Translations under genes and position numbers: made by a program
Origin: Desulfosporosinus meridiei DSM 13257
Lineage (GTDB): Bacteria; Bacillota; Desulfitobacteriia; Desulfitobacteriales; Desulfitobacteriaceae
Reading direction: 5' to 3'
Assembly (NCBI RefSeq): GCF_000231385.2
Contig: NC_018515.1
Span: forward strand, 4,236,501-4,300,500
DNA length: 64,000 bases
In this document: piece by piece, positions 25,223 through 33,430 of the stretch
Numbering within the stretch: position 1 is the stretch's first letter
Layout: every line of letters begins with the position of its first letter
The notes under the pieces: model-generated
Database searches by the model: none
What the model saw: the letters and a program-made list of their open reading frames with translations, nothing else
Told to the model about the DNA's origin: nothing

Positions 25223-26245
25223 CTATCTTAATTCCTCTAACAATTGCCTATGATTTACCACAAATGCTGCTGCCGCTGTCCTATTAGGTATAGTAAGTTT
25301 TTGAAGTATGTTGGAAACATAGGTTCTTACAGTATAGGTACTGAGAAATAACTCTTCGGCTATTTCCTTATTTGTCTTACCTAGACCAATACTAGCTAAT
25401 ATCCTTCTTTCTTGTTCCGTTAACGAATAAAGGGGCAAGTTATCCTCCGTATTTGCAAAAAGATACTTGGCAATTTTGGGCTCAATGTACGTACCGCCTT
25501 CCATTGTTTTATTAATACAATAGATTATCTCCTCAGGGGTAGCATGTGTTGACAAAATACTATGACTACCTTCCTTAAGACTTCGTTTAGCATTTCGTCC
25601 ATCAGCTTTAGAACATATGACAATCACCTTTGTCTCAGCAATCCCTTGTTTTATTACTGAGATAATGCTTAAATCGCCATCTTCCAAGGAATCGATATCT
25701 ATGATAAAAACATCTGCTTGAATCCTGCCTAAATCCAGATTACCAAATTGGCAGGGTGTTACCTCCCCGATTATCTTCAGATCCTTATTCTTTTCTAGGA
25801 CATGTTTTAATCCTTGACTCGTTAAAGAATTATCGTGCACGAGGAATACCTTTACTTGCTTTTCCGCTTCTCTAAGCAGATTGCATTGTGCTTCAATTTT
25901 TTCAACAAGTTCGGCAAGTACTTTCACTTTTATAGGTTTTAGTAAATAGTCATAAGCTCCACTTCTAATAGCTTCGATGGCAGATTCCAGATCGCCATGC
26001 CCGGTAAATAATACAACCTTTAATTTCTGCCCCATTGGTAAGGCAGTGACAGTGCGAAGCAATTCCAGACCGGAAATCTTCGGCATTTTAATATCTGTAA
26101 GGAGCAGATCAAAGCTCCTGGCATGTAACTTGGACAAAGCGTCTGCACCATTCTCAGCTTCTTCAACTTTGTGTCCAAGCTTAGACAAGAACTTAATCAC
26201 ACTACTTCGGCTTGATTTGTTGTCATCCACAACTAGTATGTTCAT
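25223..26245 (-). CDS. LuxR-type response regulator with two receiver domains
   Basis: 340 residues in three parts. An N-terminal receiver (about 1-118) has its phosphoacceptor Asp in LLLTDIKMPKISG and Lys in LLKPIK. A second receiver-like domain (about 130-250; VFLVHDNSLTSQGL, FIIDIDSLEDGD) keeps an Asp but lacks an obvious conserved Lys. A C-terminal LuxR helix-turn-helix follows (LTEQERRILASIGLGKTNKEIAEELFLSTY split over residues 275-305). The gene overlaps the kinase gene by 23 bp, so the two are a cognate pair. The second domain resembles a NarL receiver, as if a CheY-like module had been placed before a NarL protein. Targets are unknown. Confidence 0.88.
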   Translation of the reverse strand: MNILVVDDNKSSRSSVIKFLSKLGHKVEEAENGADALSKLHARSFDLLLTDIKMPKISGLELLRTVTALPMGQKLKVVLFTGHGDLESAIEAIRSGAYDYLLKPIKVKVLAELVEKIEAQCNLLREAEKQVKVFLVHDNSLTSQGLKHVLEKNKDLKIIGEVTPCQFGNLDLGRIQADVFIIDIDSLEDGDLSIISVIKQGIAETKVIVICSKADGRNAKRSLKEGSHSILSTHATPEEIIYCINKTMEGGTYIEPKIAKYLFANTEDNLPLYSLTEQERRILASIGLGKTNKEIAEELFLSTYTVRTYVSNILQKLTIPNRTAAAAFVVNHRQLLEELR

Positions 26246-28544
26246 TATTATCCCTCGATTCTATAGCTTCAACTAAAGGCAACCTTACAACAAAGGTTGC
26301 TCCTCCCCTTTCGTTACTGGAACACTCAATATTTCCGCCATGGTAAACAACTATAGAATGAACAATCGATAAACCCAAGCCCGTGCCTTCCCCAACGTCT
26401 TTCGTTGTGAAAAGTGGCTCAAATAGCTTATCCTTAATCCCCTCATTAATTCCGATGGCATTATCACAAACCTCTAAATAGACATTATTGGAATCCATGT
26501 ATGTGGTAATAACTATTTTTTTATCATTTCTAGATGTCATACTAAACGCTTGAATGGCATTAAGCAGTAAATTATTGATAACCTCATTAAGTGTAGTAGG
26601 ATTTCCTATGATAGGTAGAATAAAGCCATAGTTCTTGACAATAGTAACATCCTGGACTAAACCCTTATTCTGAAAGAAGTTTATAACGAGATCGACATTA
26701 TCATTAAGGTTGTACAAATGGGGCTTCAATTTAGTTTCTTTACGTATTAATGATCTCAAATTAACAATGATTTCATTAATCTCATCGGCTTGATTGGCAA
26801 TCTCTTTTAGGTTCTCAGTTAACTCCTCTTTACTGATCTCCTGTTTCTTTTCCATCCAATAAAGCATACTCTCTACTAATACTATGACAGAATTTAAAGG
26901 TTGATTTATTTCATGGGCTATTCCGGCAGCTAAGGAGCCAATGGAGGCCAGCCTCTGAGATATCTCCTCCTTTTTCTGCATTTGTAAAAGGTGAGCCTCA
27001 ACTTCCCTCTGTCGAGTGATATCTTCAGCCATAATAATAACAAATTTGGTCTTGGTTTTTGGAGAGCGAACCAATGATCCTGTAATACCTGCTAAAATTA
27101 TTTCATTATCCTTTCCTACATAGCGATTCTCCAATTTAAAGCCATTTATTTTCTCGGAAATTAAGTCCCTGAACTCTGACATCATCGTATCTTTATCATC
27201 GATATGGCAAATTTGGTTTATGTTTAAACCACTAAGCTCTGCACAACTATAGCCTAGCATTTTTCGAAATGCGGGGTTAGTCATCAGGATTTTTCCGTTA
27301 CAATCTACAAGCTTTATGCCTATTGAGGTGTTCTCAAAAATCGTTCTGAATCGCTCTTCGCTTTCTCTTAAAGCTTCAATCGCATATTTTTTGTCATCGA
27401 TATCAATGCAGGATCCGATATACCCGATAAAAATACCGCCGGGAAGATAACGAGGTATTCCTGTCTCCAGAACCCAGCGATATTGACCATCATAGCTTTT
27501 AAGCTGGTATTCAACTTGAAAGCCATCTCTTTTATGCAAAGCAGTCTGGTATCTTTTCTCCAAGTTAACTAAATCACCGGGATAGACATCTCTAAGCCAC
27601 CCTTCCCCTGTCTCCTCCTCCATCCTTTTACCGGTAAAATCCAGCCACCCTTTATTAAAATAGATCTTTTGTGAATTCTCATCAGACATCCATAAGAGGA
27701 CAGGAGCATTATCAGCCATAACCCGAAACCGCTCTTCACTTTCGCGCAAGGCCTCTTCAGTCCTTTTGCTGTGCTTAATTTCCGTCACAAGTCTTTCATA
27801 CGGTATGTCAATACCTCTAATAAAAATCGATTTATAGATTAAATAAGTCGATATAGCACTAAAAACATGGCCCAATAAGTTCGTAAAGCCATATACATCA
27901 CGGTACAAGGTAAATGACAGTCCGGAGAGAATGGAAAAAGCCAGCGAACTAATCATCGTCTTAAGCATGGTATCGCTTAGTTCTTTTTTTCGAAAAATAT
28001 GATGAATAATTGCAGCCACAAGAATAACAATCACCAGGTATTCGCTATATACCTTAAAGGGGGTTAGGCCCGCTCCCTCAATAAAGCAATCCGGAAAAAC
28101 TGAATACCATAAAATTGACATTAGAAGCAGGGCAGTAATGGCAACATAAATAGTAACCATAGTCTTAAGAGGGGCTTTCTTATTAATAAACCAGGGGGCG
28201 GCTAATAACGAGAGAGAGGAAATATATCTGGCAGCAATCCATAGCTGTGTTGGAGTATTTGAAGTGTAATAGGGAAAAATATTCATACCCTTATAAGTTA
28301 AAATGTGCAATAACATTATAATCCCTTCAAATAAAAAGGCGTACCCCAGAAATACCGTGTAATAGTTTCTGGAATGCTTGAAGGTTTGTTTAGCTATTAA
28401 AAAGGTTACTATTGAGACTGTCACTGTAAACCCGTCAACTAAGATATGAAAGAAAAGATAGTTCCACCTAGATATTACAAATAACAGGGCTAAAAGCAAC
28501 ATTGGCATAAGATAATTTCTTACTGTTACCACGATTTTATTCAT
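26223..28544 (-). CDS. MASE3-PAS-PAS sensor histidine kinase
   Basis: About 773 residues from the chosen ATG. An N-terminal block of seven or eight hydrophobic helices (about 10-240) has the MASE3 look (WNYLFFHILVDGFTVTVSI, YYTVFLGYAFLFEG, LLHILTYKGMN). Two PAS domains follow (starts EERFRVMADNAPVLLWMSD and EERFRTIFENTSIGIKLVD), then a HisKA-type helix with IAHEINQPLNSV (phospho-His) and a catalytic domain with NLLLNAIQAF, EGTGLGLSIV. It probably senses a membrane or redox signal and phosphorylates the overlapping two-receiver regulator. Start choice is uncertain: 28622, 28562 and 28544 are all in frame. The longest overlaps the exporter gene. Confidence 0.87.
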   Translation of the reverse strand: MNKIVVTVRNYLMPMLLLALLFVISRWNYLFFHILVDGFTVTVSIVTFLIAKQTFKHSRNYYTVFLGYAFLFEGIIMLLHILTYKGMNIFPYYTSNTPTQLWIAARYISSLSLLAAPWFINKKAPLKTMVTIYVAITALLLMSILWYSVFPDCFIEGAGLTPFKVYSEYLVIVILVAAIIHHIFRKKELSDTMLKTMISSLAFSILSGLSFTLYRDVYGFTNLLGHVFSAISTYLIYKSIFIRGIDIPYERLVTEIKHSKRTEEALRESEERFRVMADNAPVLLWMSDENSQKIYFNKGWLDFTGKRMEEETGEGWLRDVYPGDLVNLEKRYQTALHKRDGFQVEYQLKSYDGQYRWVLETGIPRYLPGGIFIGYIGSCIDIDDKKYAIEALRESEERFRTIFENTSIGIKLVDCNGKILMTNPAFRKMLGYSCAELSGLNINQICHIDDKDTMMSEFRDLISEKINGFKLENRYVGKDNEIILAGITGSLVRSPKTKTKFVIIMAEDITRQREVEAHLLQMQKKEEISQRLASIGSLAAGIAHEINQPLNSVIVLVESMLYWMEKKQEISKEELTENLKEIANQADEINEIIVNLRSLIRKETKLKPHLYNLNDNVDLVINFFQNKGLVQDVTIVKNYGFILPIIGNPTTLNEVINNLLLNAIQAFSMTSRNDKKIVITTYMDSNNVYLEVCDNAIGINEGIKDKLFEPLFTTKDVGEGTGLGLSIVHSIVVYHGGNIECSSNERGGATFVVRLPLVEAIESRDNNEHTSCG

Positions 28545-28599
28545 GTCTTTAGCTCGCTCCATCTTTCCAATTTCCAACGTTACAAGAAAGCTTACAAAC

Positions 28600-29550
28600 C
28601 TATTGATGCTTTTCCTTGACATTACTTAAAAAACTGTGCAGCATCATGCCAATTATAACGAGTGTTATTCCTATAAAAGATACCGTGTTCGGGAAGACCC
28701 CCTGCAAAAACACTAATTCTCCGATCAGGGCAAAGATAACCTCTCCGGACTGAGTTGCTTCTACAGCAGCCAGTTTATGGGGATCTCCCTTGGTCATATC
28801 TGTCGCGGAAAAAAAGAGCACCGTGGCAATTACACCTGAGGAAAGAGCCACGATGATCGTTTGATATAACTGATTAGTGCTGGGCAGTCCATCAATTTCA
28901 AGTCCTAGAACTGCCAAGATAAGCCAAAAGGGCATACTGGCCAGGGTCATTCCCAGGACTCTCTGATAAGTATCAAACTTCTGCCCGCAGGCTGCCATCA
29001 TTTTACGGTTACCTAAGGGGTAAGCAAAGGCAGCTAAAATCACCGGTACAATTCCCAACATCATTTCCTTGGTGGTTAACTCGCCGGCTTGTTGGATTTC
29101 AATTAATCCAATGCCAACTAAAATCAGCAGAGAGATGATCATTCCGCGAATAGGAATTTTTGAACGAACTCTTTGGGTACTGCTGCCTACTTTCAGATCT
29201 AAGTAAAACAGCGGAGCAAGTAAGGAACCGGCCACAATGGTAATCTGCCACATACTGGCCACAAGCCAGGCAGGCCCAAAGGCTGCAGCAAAGCACAAGG
29301 GGGCATAAAACAGACCGAAGCCAACAGTACTCCAGATCAGCCAGACCCCAGGCCTTTTGCCCAAATCCATTAACAAGGGTTTAAAATTTCCTCGGATAAT
29401 CACGATCAGCAGCAGCGGAGGCACCATAAAGAGATATCTAAGAACCGCACTCCACACCCAACTCCCGCCGGAAAGATCCATTGCCCGGTTCAAGACAAAG
29501 GTAACTGCAAAAAACAATGATGCTAAAATACCCAGCAGAACAGATTTCAA
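28600..29550 (-). CDS. DMT-superfamily efflux transporter (EamA / multidrug-resistance type)
   Basis: 316 residues and about ten membrane helices of the drug/metabolite transporter superfamily. The N-terminal half has ILASLFFAVTFVLNRAMDLSGG and the second half repeats the fold, as in PF13536-like exporters. The substrate is unknown. The start is a TTG 7 nt after GGGAGG, and no ATG is suitably placed. It is first in a minus-strand series with the sensor kinase, but functional coupling is not evident. A fragment of a second copy of its 3' end lies at 21962-22064. Confidence 0.82.
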   Translation of the reverse strand: MKSVLLGILASLFFAVTFVLNRAMDLSGGSWVWSAVLRYLFMVPPLLLIVIIRGNFKPLLMDLGKRPGVWLIWSTVGFGLFYAPLCFAAAFGPAWLVASMWQITIVAGSLLAPLFYLDLKVGSSTQRVRSKIPIRGMIISLLILVGIGLIEIQQAGELTTKEMMLGIVPVILAAFAYPLGNRKMMAACGQKFDTYQRVLGMTLASMPFWLILAVLGLEIDGLPSTNQLYQTIIVALSSGVIATVLFFSATDMTKGDPHKLAAVEATQSGEVIFALIGELVFLQGVFPNTVSFIGITLVIIGMMLHSFLSNVKEKHQ

Positions 29551-29619
29551 AACTTTTCCTCCCTAACCTAAGTACAGTTGATCTATTTAACACAACAGCG
29601 CCTGTTATTCTTTCTTTTT

Positions 29620-29739
29620 CAGATGATCTTAATCCGATACGAAAGCGGGGCCCTGGATATTCCCAGCACTTCCCTTATTCAGCTGGCCAAATTCTACAAA
29701 ACCAGTATTGATTATCTATTGGGCCTTACCAATAATAAG
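29620..29739 (+). pseudogene. XRE-type helix-turn-helix remnant
   Basis: Encodes IRYESGALDIPSTSLIQL followed by AKFYKTSIDYLLGLTNNKR, the typical second half of an XRE/Cro DNA-binding domain. The first two helices and any C-terminal part are missing. The frame is interrupted by the PIN fragment that follows. Confidence 0.75.
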
Positions 29740-29740
29740 A

Positions 29741-29866
29741 GGCCCAGACGCACTGTTTCTCGCCACAGCTATAGAAGAAAAAGCGGATGCATTTATTACC
29801 AATGATGTTCGACTACAAGGGATCGAAAATATTGAAATAGTACTCATAAATGCTTTTGTTGAGTAG
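29741..29866 (+). pseudogene. PIN-domain toxin remnant (VapC-like C-terminus)
   Basis: In one frame the DNA reads RPDALFLATAIEEKADAF followed by ITNDVRLQGIENIEIVL and ends at TAG (29864-29866). This matches the C-terminal half of PIN ribonucleases, including the PDALxLATA helix and the ITND motif with a catalytic Asp. The N-terminal half with the other acidic residues is absent, so it cannot be active. Confidence 0.8.
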
Positions 29867-29914
29867 CCGAGGGAAGATAACATCTTTCCTCTTATGATTT
29901 TATTAGAAATAATC

Positions 29915-31285
29915 CTAATTACCAAGACTCATTAGATATTTGCACAGACTAATAATACAATCCTTAATTTCAGGTATTGCTATTGCCGTGAAAAAGACAC
30001 CGCTAACAGCAATTATTGCCGTAACAACACTAAGACGCCTTTGATATTTGATCTGAATAGCATCCTCGGCAAACTCTAGTTTCTCTCTTGCCTTCTTTAC
30101 AAATCCATTTATGCCGAGTTTATCAAGAATGATATCCGTTAGTTCAGACATGGCATCAATATTAATATTAGTAGCCTTATTAATGATTTCGATTAAATTC
30201 TTGCGGTTCTCAATAATATCCTTCATGCTATTGTCGACACTATAAAAGTCTTTTTTCAGGTAGTCTTGGATAATCACCGAAAGTATGCTGGCTCGTTCCA
30301 TGGCCAGTAAGGCACCATGCTCAAGTCCGGCTATATCCGGATGTGAGCCAAACCTGTCTTCAGCCTCATAATCCTTGAAACAATCGGCAATTCTCAGCTG
30401 GTACTTTTCATAGTTTTTATGGAGTTCGGTATTAAGTAAATTCACCAAAAGAACCCCTGTATTGGAAACATAAATCCTGAAATGCTCTCTCGAACCAAAA
30501 TTATCTTTCAAATGGTTTAAGGCAAATCTTTGAGGAATAAACGGATACCCTTCATCACTTACCAACAGACCATAAAGCTCCCTGGCATACTTGCTTTCAA
30601 TTTTCTCAAATAATCCTAAAGACTCCTCCACATTATCTATCCCTTGAACCTCCAGAAGCATCAGTTTCTTCTTACATAAATTTTCACTTTCAGCCGGATT
30701 TTCTGGATCTCCTGCATATTTTTTAGAAATTGTTTCACTTACGAAGGTTTGGTAGATGGCATTATTTAATTGACTAAAAGACTTATATTTAGGGGGATTG
30801 AAAGCTTGGAAAAATCCCTGAAAATTAAAATCAATCTTCTTTTTATCATACTGAATAATTTTCCGCAGAAAAATTAATTCATCAACAGCTAGATCTCCGA
30901 TAATTATATTCGTAAAAAAAATATTGACAATATCTATTCCGGGATAAACGAAGGCAAAAATTTCAGCTTCATATTCATGATGAAAACAGCTATCTTCTAT
31001 GCGAAAGGCATAACTTCCTAAACGAAACATGATAATATTTAGCTGCTTTGGTTTATGGCTATATTTCAGGTCATCCTTGAACAAAAAGTCTTGAAACTCT
31101 TTGAAATTCTTGACCCATTTCTTTTCCGCTTCTTCTTTTTGTTCTTCCGCAACTTCGACCTTAATGTATTGTTTGTTTAGTAGAGCAATAAGTTTCTCAA
31201 GAGGAATATCCTGAAGTTTAAGGATAGCACTTTCCAATAAAATAGCTCTGACATCTCTTAATATCACCCCGAACTCTGCCGACAT
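29915..31285 (-). CDS. hypothetical protein with C-terminal transmembrane helix
   Basis: 456 residues, no family recognised. The N-terminal 80 residues are helical and charged (VEVAEEQKEEAEKKWVKNF, possible coiled coil). The middle 250 residues look like a soluble mixed domain with aromatic-rich strands. A long helical stretch (about 370-425) leads to one strong transmembrane helix near 425-445 (SVVTAIIAVSGVFFTAIAI) and a short tail. The helix-then-membrane ending is loosely like CorA, but there is no GMN motif and only one helix. The ATG lies 8 nt after AGGGGG. It stands alone, next to transposon and toxin remnants, so lateral transfer or a defence role is possible but unproven. Confidence 0.65.
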   Translation of the reverse strand: MSAEFGVILRDVRAILLESAILKLQDIPLEKLIALLNKQYIKVEVAEEQKEEAEKKWVKNFKEFQDFLFKDDLKYSHKPKQLNIIMFRLGSYAFRIEDSCFHHEYEAEIFAFVYPGIDIVNIFFTNIIIGDLAVDELIFLRKIIQYDKKKIDFNFQGFFQAFNPPKYKSFSQLNNAIYQTFVSETISKKYAGDPENPAESENLCKKKLMLLEVQGIDNVEESLGLFEKIESKYARELYGLLVSDEGYPFIPQRFALNHLKDNFGSREHFRIYVSNTGVLLVNLLNTELHKNYEKYQLRIADCFKDYEAEDRFGSHPDIAGLEHGALLAMERASILSVIIQDYLKKDFYSVDNSMKDIIENRKNLIEIINKATNINIDAMSELTDIILDKLGINGFVKKAREKLEFAEDAIQIKYQRRLSVVTAIIAVSGVFFTAIAIPEIKDCIISLCKYLMSLGN

Positions 31286-31398
31286 TGAGTTACCCCCTGC
31301 CCTTTAATCCAAAATCGCAAGTAATCATGAAAGAATTCGCTTCATTTGACCGTTTTCCTACTTCTTATCCATAATTTTTCTTTTCATCTGATAGTAAG

Positions 31399-31434
31399 AC
31401 TCGATGTACAACTTTAGTTGAACGAGTTCACTAA
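31399..31434 (-). repeat. second copy of the TnpB-end-like 36-bp repeat
   Basis: Minus-strand sequence beginning TTAGTGAACTCGTTCAAC matches 22167-22202 at 32 of 36 positions, with a compensating base-pair change in its hairpin. The downstream hairpins of the first copy are not preserved here. It lies in the 279-bp gap before the AbrB-like gene. Confidence 0.6.
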
Positions 31435-31564
31435 TATACAAAAGTAATCTCGGATATTCTGTCGTCCCTGAAAGGTAAAGCGGTCGCCGAATTTGCAGTG
31501 TTTGTGCAATTAATGATAAACTGAACTTACAGAATATTTACATTACTGAAAGGCAGGTTGTGAT

Positions 31565-31882
31565 ATGCACGCACATGCTAACAAAAAATCCTTCAGCTTG
31601 GTTCGACAAAGAAAACGTTCTCAAGCCGAAGTCAAAAGGGAACTTCGATTAGTCGATGGTAAGGTTTATAAGTTATGTGTTGAGGATGGAAAAATCATCC
31701 TAGCCCCTAAAAAACTTATTCCAGACGACCAGCAATACCTCTGGACTGAGGAACGGCAAGTTGCAGAACTGGAAGCTCAAGCTGAAATGCAAACCGAATA
31801 CGTTAACCATTTTGACTCAATGGAAGATTACCTGAAAAATTTGGAAAAGAAAGATAAGGCTCCTGTCCCCAAGCCTCACTAA
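31565..31882 (+). CDS. AbrB/MazE-like small protein
   Basis: 105 residues. The middle, VYKLCVEDGKIILAPKKLIP followed by DDQQYLWTEERQ, matches the C-terminal half and tail of SpoVT-AbrB/MazE antitoxins (usually VEDGKIIL.PKKLI..DQ.W.WTEE.Q). The N-terminal strand and loop of the AbrB barrel are poorly conserved, with a basic stretch (RQRKRSQAEVKRELR) instead. The tail FDSMEDYLKNLEKK is also family-like. It could be an orphan antitoxin or a transcription factor. No toxin gene adjoins it, but a PIN remnant lies 1.7 kb away. It ends at a strong hairpin. Confidence 0.6.
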   Translation: MHAHANKKSFSLVRQRKRSQAEVKRELRLVDGKVYKLCVEDGKIILAPKKLIPDDQQYLWTEERQVAELEAQAEMQTEYVNHFDSMEDYLKNLEKKDKAPVPKPH

Positions 31883-31894
31883 CTAGTCAAAAAC

Positions 31895-31928
31895 AAGAAT
31901 CCTCAAGACATTTGTCTTGAGGATTCTT
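31895..31928. terminator. bidirectional terminator
   Basis: AAGAATCCTCAAGA (31895-31908) pairs perfectly with TCTTGAGGATTCTT (31915-31928) around a 6-nt loop. It lies between the convergent AbrB-like and dmsC-like genes. Confidence 0.8.
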
Positions 31929-31960
31929 ACTTTGACCTAGAGAGAATCAACCCCTACACC

Positions 31961-32839
31961 TTAGCCAACCATGATTGATACTGCTGAGGCGTAGAAAATG
32001 TAACGTCCCAGGAATTCACCAACTAAGACGAGGGCAAAGGCTACATAGACTGTGTTTGCCGGAAGTGGCAAGGAGGTATTCCCTTTTTTGAATAGAGTGT
32101 AGGCTAAAAGCCCAGCCCCTATTCCGGAAAGGATCCATCTTATCACCCACATAGGCCCATAGGAGCCCGCTAGGGCTTGGGCAGAGGCCAAGGCGGCGTC
32201 TCCCCCGCCAGAGAGAGCGGTGTAATAAACGGGTAGATAAACCAGTTGAATCAGCAAAGCAGCTATTCCGATCAGGCTGATTTTTTTCAGCAGGTTGATT
32301 AATTCGGGGGATAGTTTATCCCCCTTTAAACCTTGCATAATCAAGACCACCGAACCTAACACCCCAAAGAGGAGGGTGGTTCCCAAAAAGGCGAGGAAGG
32401 TATTCCCACCATTCCAGGCCGGTCGTATAGAAGAAGAATAAATACTTGCCATGCTGAAAATCACCATCAGACCTGTCAGGGAAGTTATCCAGCTTAGGAT
32501 CTTATTGAACTGTCCTTTTCCGGCAACAAAGTAATTGCCAAGGATTAAGCCAAAGAAGATTCCCACAAAAAGTATCTCGCGGCTCAGCCAAGAACTGCCA
32601 AGATTTAAAAGAGCACGGTAGGCTCCGCTTGGCGTACCCAGGTGGAAGAGTGACAAGACCAGAGCAAGGGCCATGATCACTCCAATGGCTGGAAACCCTG
32701 TGTTGGTTAGTTGGGATGCGGCTTTATGGTTCTCCTTTGATTCCAGAACCGTTCCTGTGATAGTCAGAAGGATAAAAGTGCCGACCCCCAGCTGAGTTAA
32801 AAGGGTAAACATCATTAACGGCCATTCTTCAGCAAACAT
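31961..32839 (-). CDS. dmsC: DmsC-like membrane anchor subunit
   Basis: A 292-residue protein with about eight membrane helices, of the DmsC family (starts MFAEEWPLMMFTLLTQLGVG; LFHLGTPSGAYRALLNLGSSWLSREI carries the family His and Ser-Trp-Leu-Ser-Arg-Glu core in the third helix). It should anchor the catalytic and iron-sulfur subunits and pass electrons from menaquinol. It is last in the operon, 42 bp after dmsB, with AAGGAGG before its ATG. Confidence 0.88.
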   Translation of the reverse strand: MFAEEWPLMMFTLLTQLGVGTFILLTITGTVLESKENHKAASQLTNTGFPAIGVIMALALVLSLFHLGTPSGAYRALLNLGSSWLSREILFVGIFFGLILGNYFVAGKGQFNKILSWITSLTGLMVIFSMASIYSSSIRPAWNGGNTFLAFLGTTLLFGVLGSVVLIMQGLKGDKLSPELINLLKKISLIGIAALLIQLVYLPVYYTALSGGGDAALASAQALAGSYGPMWVIRWILSGIGAGLLAYTLFKKGNTSLPLPANTVYVAFALVLVGEFLGRYIFYASAVSIMVG

Positions 32840-32881
32840 TGCTTAACCTCCTTTGATTCATTTTATAAAGACAAGAATGCT

Positions 32882-33430
32882 TTAGCGTTTAGCTTCTCTT
32901 TTAGGCTTGATGATGAAGGAAGGATGGGTAATTGAGGAATCCGGCAGACCTTTGATGTCCGAAGTTCCGCCATACTCTTTTTTGAGCTCCTCAATATCCC
33001 CATATTTCAAAACCCTCATCAGGCAAGCATCCACACAGGCCGGATTTTGCCCCTTGTCGATTAAGTCAGCACACAGGTCGCACTTTCTCACTTTACCCAG
33101 TTCCTCGATATATTGGGGCGCCCCATAGGGGCAAGACCAAGTACACATGCGGCAACCAATGCACTTATCCAGATCATACATGACAATCCCGTCAGCCCGT
33201 TTATGGAGAGCACCCGATGGGCAGTTCTCTACACATTTTGGTTTTTCACAGTGGTTACAGGCGATGGATAAATTATAGATCCAAGGGCTGGGGAATTTCC
33301 CCCCTTCAAAACTCGTGACTCGACGGAAAAGCGCTCCCAGTTTCAAATCATTTTTGTCCTTGCAAGCAATTTGACAGGTTTTACATTTACTGCAGGCAGT
33401 CATATCAAAGTAAAATCCCAGCTGCGCCAT
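32882..33430 (-). CDS. dmsB: DmsB-like four-cluster ferredoxin subunit
   Basis: 182 residues with four cysteine clusters in DmsB order: CSKCKTCQIACKDKN, CNHCEKPKCVENCP, CIGCRMCTWSCP, and CDLCADL...CVDACLM. They should carry four [4Fe-4S] centres that wire the membrane anchor to the molybdenum subunit. There is no signal peptide, so it would be exported together with the Tat-targeted partner. Its ATG overlaps the dmsA stop by 1 bp (TAATG), which indicates coupled translation. Confidence 0.93.
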   Translation of the reverse strand: MAQLGFYFDMTACSKCKTCQIACKDKNDLKLGALFRRVTSFEGGKFPSPWIYNLSIACNHCEKPKCVENCPSGALHKRADGIVMYDLDKCIGCRMCTWSCPYGAPQYIEELGKVRKCDLCADLIDKGQNPACVDACLMRVLKYGDIEELKKEYGGTSDIKGLPDSSITHPSFIIKPKREAKR

